Assembly (NCBI GenBank): GCA_964584985.1
Contig: CAZPBK010000011.1
Coordinates: 1-26,588 of the forward strand
Reading direction: 5' to 3'
DNA: 26,588 nucleotides
Source: JABMRF01 sp964584985
GTDB taxonomy: Bacteria; Patescibacteriota; Patescibacteriia; UBA11705; JABHMO01
Shown: positions 7,589 to 15,772 of the stretch, one piece after another
How positions within the stretch are numbered: position 1 is the first letter of the stretch
How the letters are laid out: the number at the start of each line of letters is the position of its first letter
Notes under the pieces: model-generated
Databases searched by the model: none
The model's input: the letters and a program-made list of their open reading frames with translations, nothing else
Told to the model about the DNA's origin: nothing
Program-made: the position numbers and the translations under genes

Positions 7589-8514
7589 AAACATTAATTT
7601 TCTTAACTAAACAAATAAGATGGTCGGACAATAAACCTTTTAAGAACAGATTGACCGATAAAGCTTTTTCTTTGTTTACTGAAATTGCCGATGAAAACAA
7701 AATAAAGGTTTATTTTTCTTCTCCGAGCAAATATAAAGATGAGACTTTTACTTCAGCTTGGACCAAAGAGGACAAGGGGAAATGGAAAAAGGAGGAAAAG
7801 AGTATAAAAAATGTTGATTTTGTTTATAGCTATTTGATTTACACACGAAAAAATATTGTTTTTTTAAATAAATTAAAAAAATATCATAAAATAATAAATG
7901 ATCCTGAATTTACCGATCTTTGTTTTGATAAATATAAAATTTCTCAATTGATCCTTGAGAAAGATCATCCTCAAACTTTTTTGGTTAAAAATAAAGAGCA
8001 GTACAAACGAGCTTTGAAAAAAATAAAAACTGAAAAAGCGGTAATTAAACCAAGATTCGGTCTTCGCGGAAGGGATGTTAAATTAATTACCAAAAACAAT
8101 GAATGGGAGGATTGTGACGAGGATATGATTGTTCAGGAGTTTATAGAAACATCCGGAGGATTTAAAAAAGGCTTTCGTTCTGATTTTAGGGTAATGATGA
8201 TTAATTCCGCTATTGACCATGCTTATTTGAGGGTACCCGAAAAAAAAGAGTTCAAAGCCAACTGTTCCCTTGGAGCAAAAAAAATTTTTGTAAAAAACAT
8301 TCCTGAGGAGATAAAAAAAATTGTTTTTCAAATAGATAAAAATTTAAAAAAATATAGTCCCAGGATCTATTCAGTTGATTTTTTGCTTTCGCAAAAAGGA
8401 AAATTCTTGGTTTTGGAACTGGAATCCATGCCGGGATTTTACTTTTATCAATGGAACGAGGGAAAAAGAATAAAATATTTGAATAATATTTTTCAGGCTA
8501 TAAATAAAATTTAA
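7585..8514 (+). CDS. ATP-grasp ligase, RimK/GshB-like, with altered metal-site motif
   Basis: A 309-residue protein with an N-terminal Rossmann-like pre-ATP-grasp domain (about 1-115) and an ATP-grasp domain (about 120-309). Visible motifs are NDPEFTDLCFDKYK (105-118), the ATP-binding IKPRFGLRGRDV (154-165), VQEFIE (183-188), RSDFRVM (198-204), KANCSLGAK (224-232), SVDFLL (263-268) and LELESMPGF (277-285). In RimK and GshB the last motif is normally Glu-x-Asn followed by SxPG; here Asn is Glu280, which may change metal binding. It starts inside the stop of the preceding ligase and ends six bases before the penicillin-binding protein gene. Ligase activity on a peptide or amino acid substrate is inferred. 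It is not a proven glutathione or ribosomal-S6 enzyme. Confidence 0.75.
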   Translation: MKTLIFLTKQIRWSDNKPFKNRLTDKAFSLFTEIADENKIKVYFSSPSKYKDETFTSAWTKEDKGKWKKEEKSIKNVDFVYSYLIYTRKNIVFLNKLKKYHKIINDPEFTDLCFDKYKISQLILEKDHPQTFLVKNKEQYKRALKKIKTEKAVIKPRFGLRGRDVKLITKNNEWEDCDEDMIVQEFIETSGGFKKGFRSDFRVMMINSAIDHAYLRVPEKKEFKANCSLGAKKIFVKNIPEEIKKIVFQIDKNLKKYSPRIYSVDFLLSQKGKFLVLELESMPGFYFYQWNEGKRIKYLNNIFQAINKI

Positions 8515-8520
8515 GATTAT

Positions 8521-11385
8521 ATGCCACTATCACAGCTCAGGGTGGTCAGACACGGCCCGCCCAAATATCAAAATCCCAGAAAATCAAACAAGCGTAACCG
8601 AAAAAAGAAAATAAAAAAATGGATAAAAAGGCTTTTTGTTTTGGGAATAGCCGTTTTTTTAATTTTTGTTATTTATTTAATTGGTGCTTTTGCTTGGTAT
8701 TCGCGCGATCTGCCCAATCCCAATAAGATTTTGGAAAGAAATTTGGCACAGAGCACCAAGATTTATGATCGGCAGGCGGAAACCATGCTTTACGATGTTC
8801 ATGGTGAGCAAAAAAGAACCTTGGTGAAGTTGGAAAATATTCCGGATATTGTGCAATGGGCTACTATTTCCGCCGAGGATAAGCATTTTTATGAGCATAA
8901 AGGATTTAATTTAGCTGCTATGTTCAAAGGAGTGATAATTGATCCTTTGACCGGAAAAAGAGCTCGTGGCGGTTCCACTTTGACTCAGCAGTTTGTAAAA
9001 AACGCTATTTTAACCAACGAAAGAAAAATATCCAGAAAAATAAAAGAATTTATCTTATCTTATAAGATTGAACAGGTTTTTTCCAAGGATGAGATATTAC
9101 AGATGTATTTAAATGAAATTCCTTATGGTAGCGTAGCTTATGGTATTCAGTCGGCCAGTCAAACCTTTTTGAACAAGGATGTGCAGGATTTAACTTTGGG
9201 AGAAACCGCTGTTTTAGCCGCTCTGCCCAAGGCTCCGACTTATTATTCTCCTTATGGTTCGCATACCGAAGAATTGTTTAATCGCCAGGCTTATGTATTG
9301 AACCAAATGGTGGAAAACGGATATATAACCGAAGAGCAAGCCAAACAAGCCCGGGCTGAAGAAATAGAATTTGCCATAAAAAAAGATTCCATAAAAGCGC
9401 CTCATTTTGTTATGTATGTTAAAGAATTTTTAAGTGAAAAATTTGGCAGTGAACTGGTGGAAAATGGTGGATTAAAAGTAATCACCACTTTGGATATGGA
9501 CAAACAAGAAATTGCCGAACAAGCCGTGGTTAAAGGCGTAGAAGATCGGGGAGAACAGTATGATTTTCATAATGCTTCTTTGGTTTCTCTTGATCCCCGA
9601 ACCGGACAGATTTTGGCTATGGTTGGTTCCAAGGATTATTTTGATTTGGAAAACGATGGTAATGTTAATGTCAGTTTGAGTTTACGCCAACCCGGGTCTT
9701 CGATGAAGCCGTTGGTTTATTTGGCGGCTTTTAAAAAAGGATATACTCCAAATACTGTTTTATATGATGTGGAAACTACTTTTAAAACCGAGACCAAGGA
9801 CTATGAACCCAAAAATTATGATTTAGTTGAGCATGGTCCGGTAACTATGAGAAAAGCCTTACAAGGCTCGTTAAACATTACTGCGGTAAAAACGCTTTAT
9901 TTGGTGGGAGTACAAAAAGTGATTGATATGCTGGAGCTTTTTGGCTATACCTCTTTTGAAGAAAGATCTCGTTTTGGTTTGTCCTTGGTTCTTGGCGGAG
10001 GCGAAGTAAAACTTTTGGAGCATACGGCCGCTTTTGCCACTTTGGCCAATGAAGGCGTATACCATCAGCCGGTAGCCGTTCTTAAAGTTAAAGATAGCAA
10101 AGGTAATACTTTGTATGAATATAAAGATAGGGAAAGAAGAGTAATTGATAGTGAACAGGTCAATATTTTAAACAATGTGTTGTCCGATGATGCGGCTAGA
10201 GCTTATGTTTTTGGTCAAGGAAGCTATTTAACGGTGAGTGGACGACAAGTGGCCGCCAAAACCGGAACCACCAATGATTATCGCGATGCTTGGACCATGG
10301 GATACAGTCCCAATCTGGTTGCCGGCGTTTGGGTGGGTAATAATGATAATTCGGAAATGAGACGCGGTGCGGCCGGCGGAGTGGTGGCTGCTCCGATTTG
10401 GAACGCTTATATGAGTGAAGCCTTAAAAGACATGGAAAATAAAACTTTTCCGGCCGTACAGGTTGAAAAAACAGGCAAACCCATTTTGGACGGTGAAATA
10501 GGAGAAAAGAAAAAGTTGAAAATTGATAAATATTCCGGCAAGTTGGCCACTGAATATACTCCCGAGAGTGCGGTTGAAGAGAAAACTTTTTATGATGCTC
10601 ATTGTATTTTACATTATTTATATAAAGATGATCCGCGCGGACCGATTCCTGAAGATCCTTTGGCCACAGATCCGCAATATGATTCTTGGGAATCAGCGGT
10701 TGTGGAATGGTTAAAAGAATCCATGGAAGATTCTGAGGAAAAAATATCCAACTTAACTCCGCCAACTGAATTTGACGATGTGCACAAACCGGAAAACAAA
10801 CCTAATATTTTTATTACCAATCCTGAAGATTTGAAAATTATTGATTCTGCAAATTTAACCGTTCAAATTAGTACATCCGCACCCAGAGGAGTGTCTAAAG
10901 TGGAGTATTATATGGGCAATCGGTTGATTAAGACTGTCAGTTCTTCGCCTTATGATTTGATTAATTATCGAATAAAAACCTATTTCCCACCCGGTAATCA
11001 TGAGTTAAGAGCAGTGGCTTATGATGATGTGGACAATTCGGCCGAAGCAGTGCAAGAAGTTAATTTTAATCTAAATATGCCTCAACCGAATATATCTTGG
11101 ACCAGTCCAAAAAATGGAGTTTTAATTGGTCAAGAAAAATTTCCGGTCAACATTTCAGCTGTACTAAATGATTTATTGGCTGCTTATAAAGTTAAATTTT
11201 ATCAAAAACATATTGACTCCGGAAAAATAAAAATGTTTGCCACGGTTATTTTGCCTAAAAAGGCCAATATTTCAGCCGAGTGGAAAAACCTTCAGCAAGC
11301 GGGGAAATACGAACTTTACGCTGAAATAATCGATCAAAACAGAAGTATTTATAAAACCGATTCAATTTTTGTAACCGTTGAGTAA
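8521..11385 (+). CDS. Class A penicillin-binding protein (PBP1a type) with Ig-like C-terminal region
   Basis: A 954-residue bifunctional murein synthase. It has a basic cytoplasmic tail (1-36), one membrane helix (about 37-60), a GT51 glycosyltransferase domain and a transpeptidase domain. The GT51 domain shows catalytic Glu119 in AEDKHFYEHKGF and RGGSTLTQQFVKN at 149-161. The transpeptidase shows Ser393 in SSMK, SLN at 450-452 and KTG at 580-582. All catalytic motifs are intact, so it should polymerise lipid II and cross-link stem peptides. Residues about 760-954 form two beta-rich Ig-like modules (NIFITNPEDLKIIDSANLTV, then PNISWTSPKNGVLIG), likely facing the wall. It follows the three ATP-grasp genes by six bases. 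This placement is the main hint that those ligases serve the envelope. Confidence 0.93.
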   Translation: MPLSQLRVVRHGPPKYQNPRKSNKRNRKKKIKKWIKRLFVLGIAVFLIFVIYLIGAFAWYSRDLPNPNKILERNLAQSTKIYDRQAETMLYDVHGEQKRTLVKLENIPDIVQWATISAEDKHFYEHKGFNLAAMFKGVIIDPLTGKRARGGSTLTQQFVKNAILTNERKISRKIKEFILSYKIEQVFSKDEILQMYLNEIPYGSVAYGIQSASQTFLNKDVQDLTLGETAVLAALPKAPTYYSPYGSHTEELFNRQAYVLNQMVENGYITEEQAKQARAEEIEFAIKKDSIKAPHFVMYVKEFLSEKFGSELVENGGLKVITTLDMDKQEIAEQAVVKGVEDRGEQYDFHNASLVSLDPRTGQILAMVGSKDYFDLENDGNVNVSLSLRQPGSSMKPLVYLAAFKKGYTPNTVLYDVETTFKTETKDYEPKNYDLVEHGPVTMRKALQGSLNITAVKTLYLVGVQKVIDMLELFGYTSFEERSRFGLSLVLGGGEVKLLEHTAAFATLANEGVYHQPVAVLKVKDSKGNTLYEYKDRERRVIDSEQVNILNNVLSDDAARAYVFGQGSYLTVSGRQVAAKTGTTNDYRDAWTMGYSPNLVAGVWVGNNDNSEMRRGAAGGVVAAPIWNAYMSEALKDMENKTFPAVQVEKTGKPILDGEIGEKKKLKIDKYSGKLATEYTPESAVEEKTFYDAHCILHYLYKDDPRGPIPEDPLATDPQYDSWESAVVEWLKESMEDSEEKISNLTPPTEFDDVHKPENKPNIFITNPEDLKIIDSANLTVQISTSAPRGVSKVEYYMGNRLIKTVSSSPYDLINYRIKTYFPPGNHELRAVAYDDVDNSAEAVQEVNFNLNMPQPNISWTSPKNGVLIGQEKFPVNISAVLNDLLAAYKVKFYQKHIDSGKIKMFATVILPKKANISAEWKNLQQAGKYELYAEIIDQNRSIYKTDSIFVTVE

Positions 11386-11386
11386 T

Positions 11387-11986
11387 ATGAGTAAAACAAT
11401 ATGTTTATGGGGTGATTCAATCGCCGCCGGATTTGCGGATAAAAAACAGTTTGGCTGGTTTAACCGGCTGGCTTTGGATTTTTATCAAAACACGAATCAA
11501 GAACATAATTTTTATAATTTGGGAATATGCGGAGAAACAACGGATAGACTGATTTCACACCTTGAGCCGGAAATAAAAAGACGAAATCCGGATATTTGTC
11601 TTATTGAAATTGGAGTTAATGATTCCGCTGGTATAGAACAACCTGAGAATTATTGGGTACCAATAGAAAAATTTAATAATAATCTAAAAAGGATATATCA
11701 GACGGCTAATTTTTATTGTCCCAATATTTATTTTCTTGGTCTTACTCCCGTTAACGAGGAATTAACTAACCCAATTTTATTCAGTCGAAAGCATTGGCAT
11801 AATAACAAAAAAGGGAAGAAGTATAATAAAATTATAAAGAAAGTTTGTTTTGATAAAAAAATTAATTTTGTTGATTTGTATGATCTTTTGCAAAATGAAG
11901 ATTTGGCAGATGGCCTTCATCCCAATGAAAAAGGACATGAAAAAATATATGCAGCGGTTAAAAAAAAGTTAAAAATAGAATTATAA
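11387..11986 (+). CDS. SGNH/GDSL-type hydrolase
   Basis: A 199-residue esterase-like protein. SGNH blocks are visible: GDSIAAG (9-15, nucleophile Ser11), LGICGETT (45-52, oxyanion Gly), EIGVNDS (74-80, Asn78) and DGLHPNEKGH (175-184, Asp175 and His178). No signal peptide is present, so it should act in the cytoplasm unless exported another way. Substrate could be an acyl or acetyl ester; some relatives act on wall sugars. I chose the ATG at 11387, one base after the stop of the penicillin-binding protein gene, over an in-frame TTG at 11378. It is the last gene of the train and is followed by a terminator. Confidence 0.83.
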   Translation: MSKTICLWGDSIAAGFADKKQFGWFNRLALDFYQNTNQEHNFYNLGICGETTDRLISHLEPEIKRRNPDICLIEIGVNDSAGIEQPENYWVPIEKFNNNLKRIYQTANFYCPNIYFLGLTPVNEELTNPILFSRKHWHNNKKGKKYNKIIKKVCFDKKINFVDLYDLLQNEDLADGLHPNEKGHEKIYAAVKKKLKIEL

Positions 11987-12003
11987 AGAATTATTTAACT
12001 GTT

Positions 12004-12035
12004 AACAGCCGGCCTTGGAGCCGGTTGTTTTTTTT
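12004..12035 (+). terminator. Intrinsic terminator after SGNH hydrolase gene
   Basis: AACAGCCGG (12004-12012) pairs with CCGGTTGTT (12021-12029), with one G-T pair and an 8-base loop, and runs into a long T-tract to 12035. It closes the gene train that begins at ruvC. Confidence 0.85.
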
Positions 12036-12043
12036 GCTATAAT
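12015..12043 (+). promoter_or_regulatory. Promoter for smc, overlapping the terminator
   Basis: TTGGAG (12015-12020), a 17-base spacer and a perfect TATAAT (12038-12043). The -35 box lies in the loop of the preceding terminator hairpin. Transcription would start near 12050, about 55 bases before smc. Confidence 0.55.
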
Positions 12044-12105
12044 AAGTATAGCTTTAGCTGAAAATTTCTGCTAAAAATGCTTAATGTTTAAAGAAAATAT
12101 AATAT

Positions 12106-15100
12106 ATGCATTTGGAAAAATTGGAAATCCAGGGTTTTAAGTCCTTTGCCAAAAGGACGGTTTTTGATTTTCAAGCGAAGTCCAGTCAAGATTCCAAGGC
12201 CAAAAGCATTACCGGCATTGTTGGTCCCAACGGATCGGGAAAATCCAATGTGGCTGACGCTATTCGCTGGGTTTTGGGAGAGCAGAGTTTAAAATTAATC
12301 CGTTGTAAAAAATCCGATGATGTTATTTTCAGCGGATCCAGACAAAAAGCCAGACAAGGATTTGCCGAAGTGGAACTACATATGAATAATGAAGACAAAG
12401 AATTACCTATTGATTATAGCGAAGTTGTTTTGACTCGCCGAGTTTATCGTGACGGAGAAACCGAATATTTGTTAAATAAAAATAAAGTACGGCTTTACGA
12501 TATTTTGATTTTATTGGCCAAAGCTAATTTTGGTCAGCGTTCTTACAGCATCGTGGGGCAGGGCATGGTTGATCAGATAATCAATATTTCTCCTTGGGAA
12601 AGAAAAGAGTTTTTTGATGAAGCCACAGGGGTGAAGCAGTACCAGATAAAAAGAGATCAGTCGGTTAATCGTTTGAAGCGCAGTCGAGATAACTTGAATC
12701 AAACCAATAAGATTTTAGCTGAATTGGAGCCAAGATTGCGTTCTCTTTCTCGTCAAGTTAAAAAACTGGAAAAAAGAAAAACCGTGGAGCATGATTTGAT
12801 TATTCAACAAAAAAAATATTACGGTCATATTTGGCAAAATTTGCAAAGAGATAAAAAGCAAGTGGGAGAAAAAGCCGAGGTTAAACTGGCCTTAAAACAA
12901 GAACTGGATGAAAATTTGCAAAGCCTGCAAAAAAAATTGGCCGGTTTGGCTAGAGAAGAGTCCAGAAAAGAAATTTTTAATGAATTGCAAAAAAAATATA
13001 ACAAAGAATTAAACAAGAAAAATGACATTTTAAAAGATTTATCCGAGTTAAAGGGGAAAATGAATTTGGAATATGTAAAGGCGGGGAAACAAAATCTTTC
13101 TTGGTTGGAAAATAAAAAAGAAGAATTGGAAAAAAGAATAAGCGAAATAAAAGAAAGTTTAAGTAATTTGCAGAACAGAACAGAACATAAAAAGGTTGAA
13201 TTTCAACAAAATCAGGTCAAATTTTCAGAAATAATATCGGAATTGGAAATAATGAAAAATAATTTGCAGGCGGTGGAGGATGATTTAACCAGAATAAAAA
13301 GTGGAAGGATCAATCCCAGAGCTGAAGCCGTAAAAGCCGTACTGCGACAGTCTGATTTTATAAAAGGCATATACGGCACGGTCAGTCAGTTGGGAAAGGT
13401 GGAGCCGATTTATGAAACAGCTTTGGCCAATGCGGTAGGTGGACGATTGAGCGCGGTGGTTGTTAAGGATGAAAATACGGCTATTAAATGTATTGAGTAT
13501 TTGAAAAAAAACAAATTAAGTCGGGTGGTTTTTTTACCTTTGAACAAAATAAAAGGGTTTAAGCCAAAAACAGAACAAAAAAAACTTTTGGAAAATACCG
13601 GCGCCATTGGTACGGCCATTAACTTAATTGGTTTTGATCCCAAATATAAAAAAGCCTTTGAGTTTGTTTTTGGAGGTACCATTGTTGTTGATAATTTGGA
13701 AAATGCCAAAGCTATTGGTGTGGGCAAAGAGAGGATGGTTACTTTGGATGGAGATATTTTGGAAAAAAGCGGAGCCATGCAAGGCGGAGGAAAGAATTTC
13801 AACAGTTCCTGGGATTTGAATTTTTTGAAAAAGCAAGGTTTTGGCTCACATGAAGAAAAGTTAAAACAAAAAACTTTATTAAAATCAAAAATTGAGGATT
13901 TTCAAAAACAAAAACAAATATTGTCCGAACAATTGAACGATTCGCGAGTGGAGCTTCAGGTTTATGAAACCAAACAAAAAGGTTTGAACCAGGATTTGCA
14001 GGATTTATTAAAGGAAAAAGAAAAGATCAGTAGTGAAATTGCTGAAAATCAGCTTGATCCCAAGGATCAGGATATTTTTTTAAGACAATTAAAAGACCGC
14101 AGGCAAAAAGTGCAAAAAGAATTGAATGAAGTGGAACAAGAAATTTCCAAATTACGACAAAAAATTGACGAGTTTAATTTAAAAGAAGAACAAAAAAAGA
14201 AACAAGTATTTGATTTGCAAAATCAAATGCAGGATTATCAAAATAAACTTAATCAAGTAAACACCGAATACAATGAATATAAGATTGATTTGGCGCGTCT
14301 GGAAACCAAAGAAGAAGAATTGATCAAAGAAGTAAAGCAGGAATTGGACGAACAAACCGAGCTGAAAAATTTAAAACCCGAAGAAGAGATAATTAATGTT
14401 GATAAACTTTGGTTTGAGATCAGTAAATTAAAGAAAAACTTGGAGCAAATCGGCGGCATTGATCCGGAAATAATTGATGAGCATAAAGAAGTGTCCGACA
14501 GATACGAGTTTTTAAGTAAGCAGGTCAATGATTTGGAAAAAGCCATTGAAGATTTGGAAAAAGTGGTTTTAGAATTGGACGAGTTAATTGAAAAACAATT
14601 TAATGTTTCTTTCAAAAAAATAAATAAAGCTTTTGAACGATATTTCGCTAAGATATTTGAAGGTGGAAAAGCCAAACTCCATTTGATACAAAAGCAGGAG
14701 AAAAAGCCGGACAAGCAAGCTGAGCAAACTCCGGAGCAAATGGCGGAAGATCAAGATGATTTACCGGATAAGACAAAAAAGCGGTTGGTTGAAGAAAAAT
14801 CAGCTTTAGTAAATACCGGGATAGAAATAATGGTGGCGCCACCTCATAAAAAAATAAATAATATCGCTGTTTTGTCGGGAGGGGAAAGAACCATGACTTC
14901 TTTGGCTTTGATTTGTGCCATTATTGACAGCAATCCGGCGCCGTTTGTGGTTATGGACGAGGTGGAGGCGGCTTTGGATGATGCCAATTCTCATAAGTTT
15001 GGTGCAATTTTGCAGGAACTTTCTTATAAAACTCAATTTATTATAATTACTCACAATCGAGTAACCATGCATATTGCCGACGCGCTTTACGGCGTGGCCA

Positions 15101-15168
15101 TGGGTGAGGACGGAGTGTCCAAAACCTTATCTTTGGATTTGCAACAAGCGGAAAAAACCGTTAAATAA
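12106..15168 (+). CDS. smc: Chromosome segregation ATPase SMC
   Basis: A 1020-residue SMC protein that organises and segregates the chromosome. The N-terminal ABC head carries Walker A GPNGSGKS (40-47) and the GQRSYSIVGQGMVDQII region. A first coiled coil runs about 170-415. The hinge spans about 416-562, starting FIKGIYGTVSQL and ending near MQGGG. A second coil runs about 575-870. The C-terminal head has the signature LSGGE (923-927) and Walker B VVMDEVEAALDD with Asp951 and Glu952. Typical bacterial SMC proteins have about 1170-1190 residues, so the arms are shorter here. The kleisin partners scpA and scpB are not in the window. The first ATG fits the usual MHLEKLEIQGFKSF start. The gene has its own promoter and is followed 18 bases later by a small membrane protein gene. 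Confidence 0.95.
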   Translation: MHLEKLEIQGFKSFAKRTVFDFQAKSSQDSKAKSITGIVGPNGSGKSNVADAIRWVLGEQSLKLIRCKKSDDVIFSGSRQKARQGFAEVELHMNNEDKELPIDYSEVVLTRRVYRDGETEYLLNKNKVRLYDILILLAKANFGQRSYSIVGQGMVDQIINISPWERKEFFDEATGVKQYQIKRDQSVNRLKRSRDNLNQTNKILAELEPRLRSLSRQVKKLEKRKTVEHDLIIQQKKYYGHIWQNLQRDKKQVGEKAEVKLALKQELDENLQSLQKKLAGLAREESRKEIFNELQKKYNKELNKKNDILKDLSELKGKMNLEYVKAGKQNLSWLENKKEELEKRISEIKESLSNLQNRTEHKKVEFQQNQVKFSEIISELEIMKNNLQAVEDDLTRIKSGRINPRAEAVKAVLRQSDFIKGIYGTVSQLGKVEPIYETALANAVGGRLSAVVVKDENTAIKCIEYLKKNKLSRVVFLPLNKIKGFKPKTEQKKLLENTGAIGTAINLIGFDPKYKKAFEFVFGGTIVVDNLENAKAIGVGKERMVTLDGDILEKSGAMQGGGKNFNSSWDLNFLKKQGFGSHEEKLKQKTLLKSKIEDFQKQKQILSEQLNDSRVELQVYETKQKGLNQDLQDLLKEKEKISSEIAENQLDPKDQDIFLRQLKDRRQKVQKELNEVEQEISKLRQKIDEFNLKEEQKKKQVFDLQNQMQDYQNKLNQVNTEYNEYKIDLARLETKEEELIKEVKQELDEQTELKNLKPEEEIINVDKLWFEISKLKKNLEQIGGIDPEIIDEHKEVSDRYEFLSKQVNDLEKAIEDLEKVVLELDELIEKQFNVSFKKINKAFERYFAKIFEGGKAKLHLIQKQEKKPDKQAEQTPEQMAEDQDDLPDKTKKRLVEEKSALVNTGIEIMVAPPHKKINNIAVLSGGERTMTSLALICAIIDSNPAPFVVMDEVEAALDDANSHKFGAILQELSYKTQFIIITHNRVTMHIADALYGVAMGEDGVSKTLSLDLQQAEKTVK

Positions 15169-15186
15169 AATTAATTGGCAAAAATT

Positions 15187-15702
15187 ATGTTAAAAATCAC
15201 TTATAAAGATTCCGGAAAGATGATTTTGGAGGAAAAGATGCTTTTTATTAAGATTGTGATGATTGGTTTTTTGATAGCCACTTTGGCTATATTTTTTTAT
15301 GAACAAGATTATAAGGTTTTGATTGCCACCGCTTTTATTCTCATATTAATACCTTTTGCTTTTAACTCAATAAAAGTTTTTTTGGATAAAAGCATTAACA
15401 AAGTGGTTTTTAGCCGAAAATCCTTGGTCAGTGAAACAAAAAAAGAATGGAATTTCTCCGATATAAAAAATATAAGAGTCAAAACAACCATAAAGTACCA
15501 AGCCGAAGAAGGGAAAAGCGGTCTTTATTATATGCATAATATTTATTTGGTGGAAAATGAAGGCCAAGAGTTTTTGCTTAGTCAGGTAAAGACCAAAAAA
15601 AAAGCCAGCCTTTTTTTTCACGACATGAAGGGTAAAAAAGAAAAAAAATTGGCTGAAGAAATGGCGCGGTTTATCGGAGTGGAGGTTGATTTTGTTGAAT
15701 AG
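15187..15702 (+). CDS. Small membrane protein with cytoplasmic beta-rich domain
   Basis: A 171-residue protein that I do not recognise by family. A short polar N-terminus (1-18) is followed by two membrane helices at about 20-37 and 43-60, joined by a short polar loop. A soluble domain follows with alternating strands (INKVVFSRKSLVSETKKEWNF, DIKNIRVKTTIKY, HNIYLVENEGQEFLLSQV) and a final helix. The plan resembles membrane proteins with a bacterial PH-like domain, but I cannot confirm this. I chose the ATG at 15187 rather than the in-frame TTG at 15175. It lies 18 bases after smc and ends before a terminator, so it is probably co-transcribed with smc. Function unknown. Confidence 0.7.
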   Translation: MLKITYKDSGKMILEEKMLFIKIVMIGFLIATLAIFFYEQDYKVLIATAFILILIPFAFNSIKVFLDKSINKVVFSRKSLVSETKKEWNFSDIKNIRVKTTIKYQAEEGKSGLYYMHNIYLVENEGQEFLLSQVKTKKKASLFFHDMKGKKEKKLAEEMARFIGVEVDFVE

Positions 15703-15712
15703 TCTGATGAAT

Positions 15713-15743
15713 AAAAAACGCTCGTTAGCTTGAGTGTTTTTTT
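15713..15743. terminator. Bidirectional intrinsic terminator
   Basis: AAAAAACGCTC (15713-15723) pairs with GAGTGTTTTTT (15732-15742) with one G-T pair and an 8-base loop. T-runs exist on both strands. It lies between the converging smc operon and the TrmB-type gene. Confidence 0.75.
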
Positions 15744-15772
15744 ATTTATAAAATCGAGCAGTAATTGAAAAA

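Noticed and set aside
6560..8514. Glutathione synthesis pathway from the two ATP-grasp genes
   Set aside because: No glutamate-cysteine ligase is present, and the genes sit in an envelope-type cluster instead.
10196..10765. Open - strand frame of 189 codons inside the penicillin-binding protein gene
   Set aside because: It lies opposite an intact gene with catalytic motifs, has no ribosome site and shows no protein-like pattern.
13410..13802. Open - strand frame of 130 codons opposite the SMC hinge
   Set aside because: Shadow of a conserved coding region; Phe/Leu/Ser-rich composition is typical of the reverse strand of AT-rich genes.
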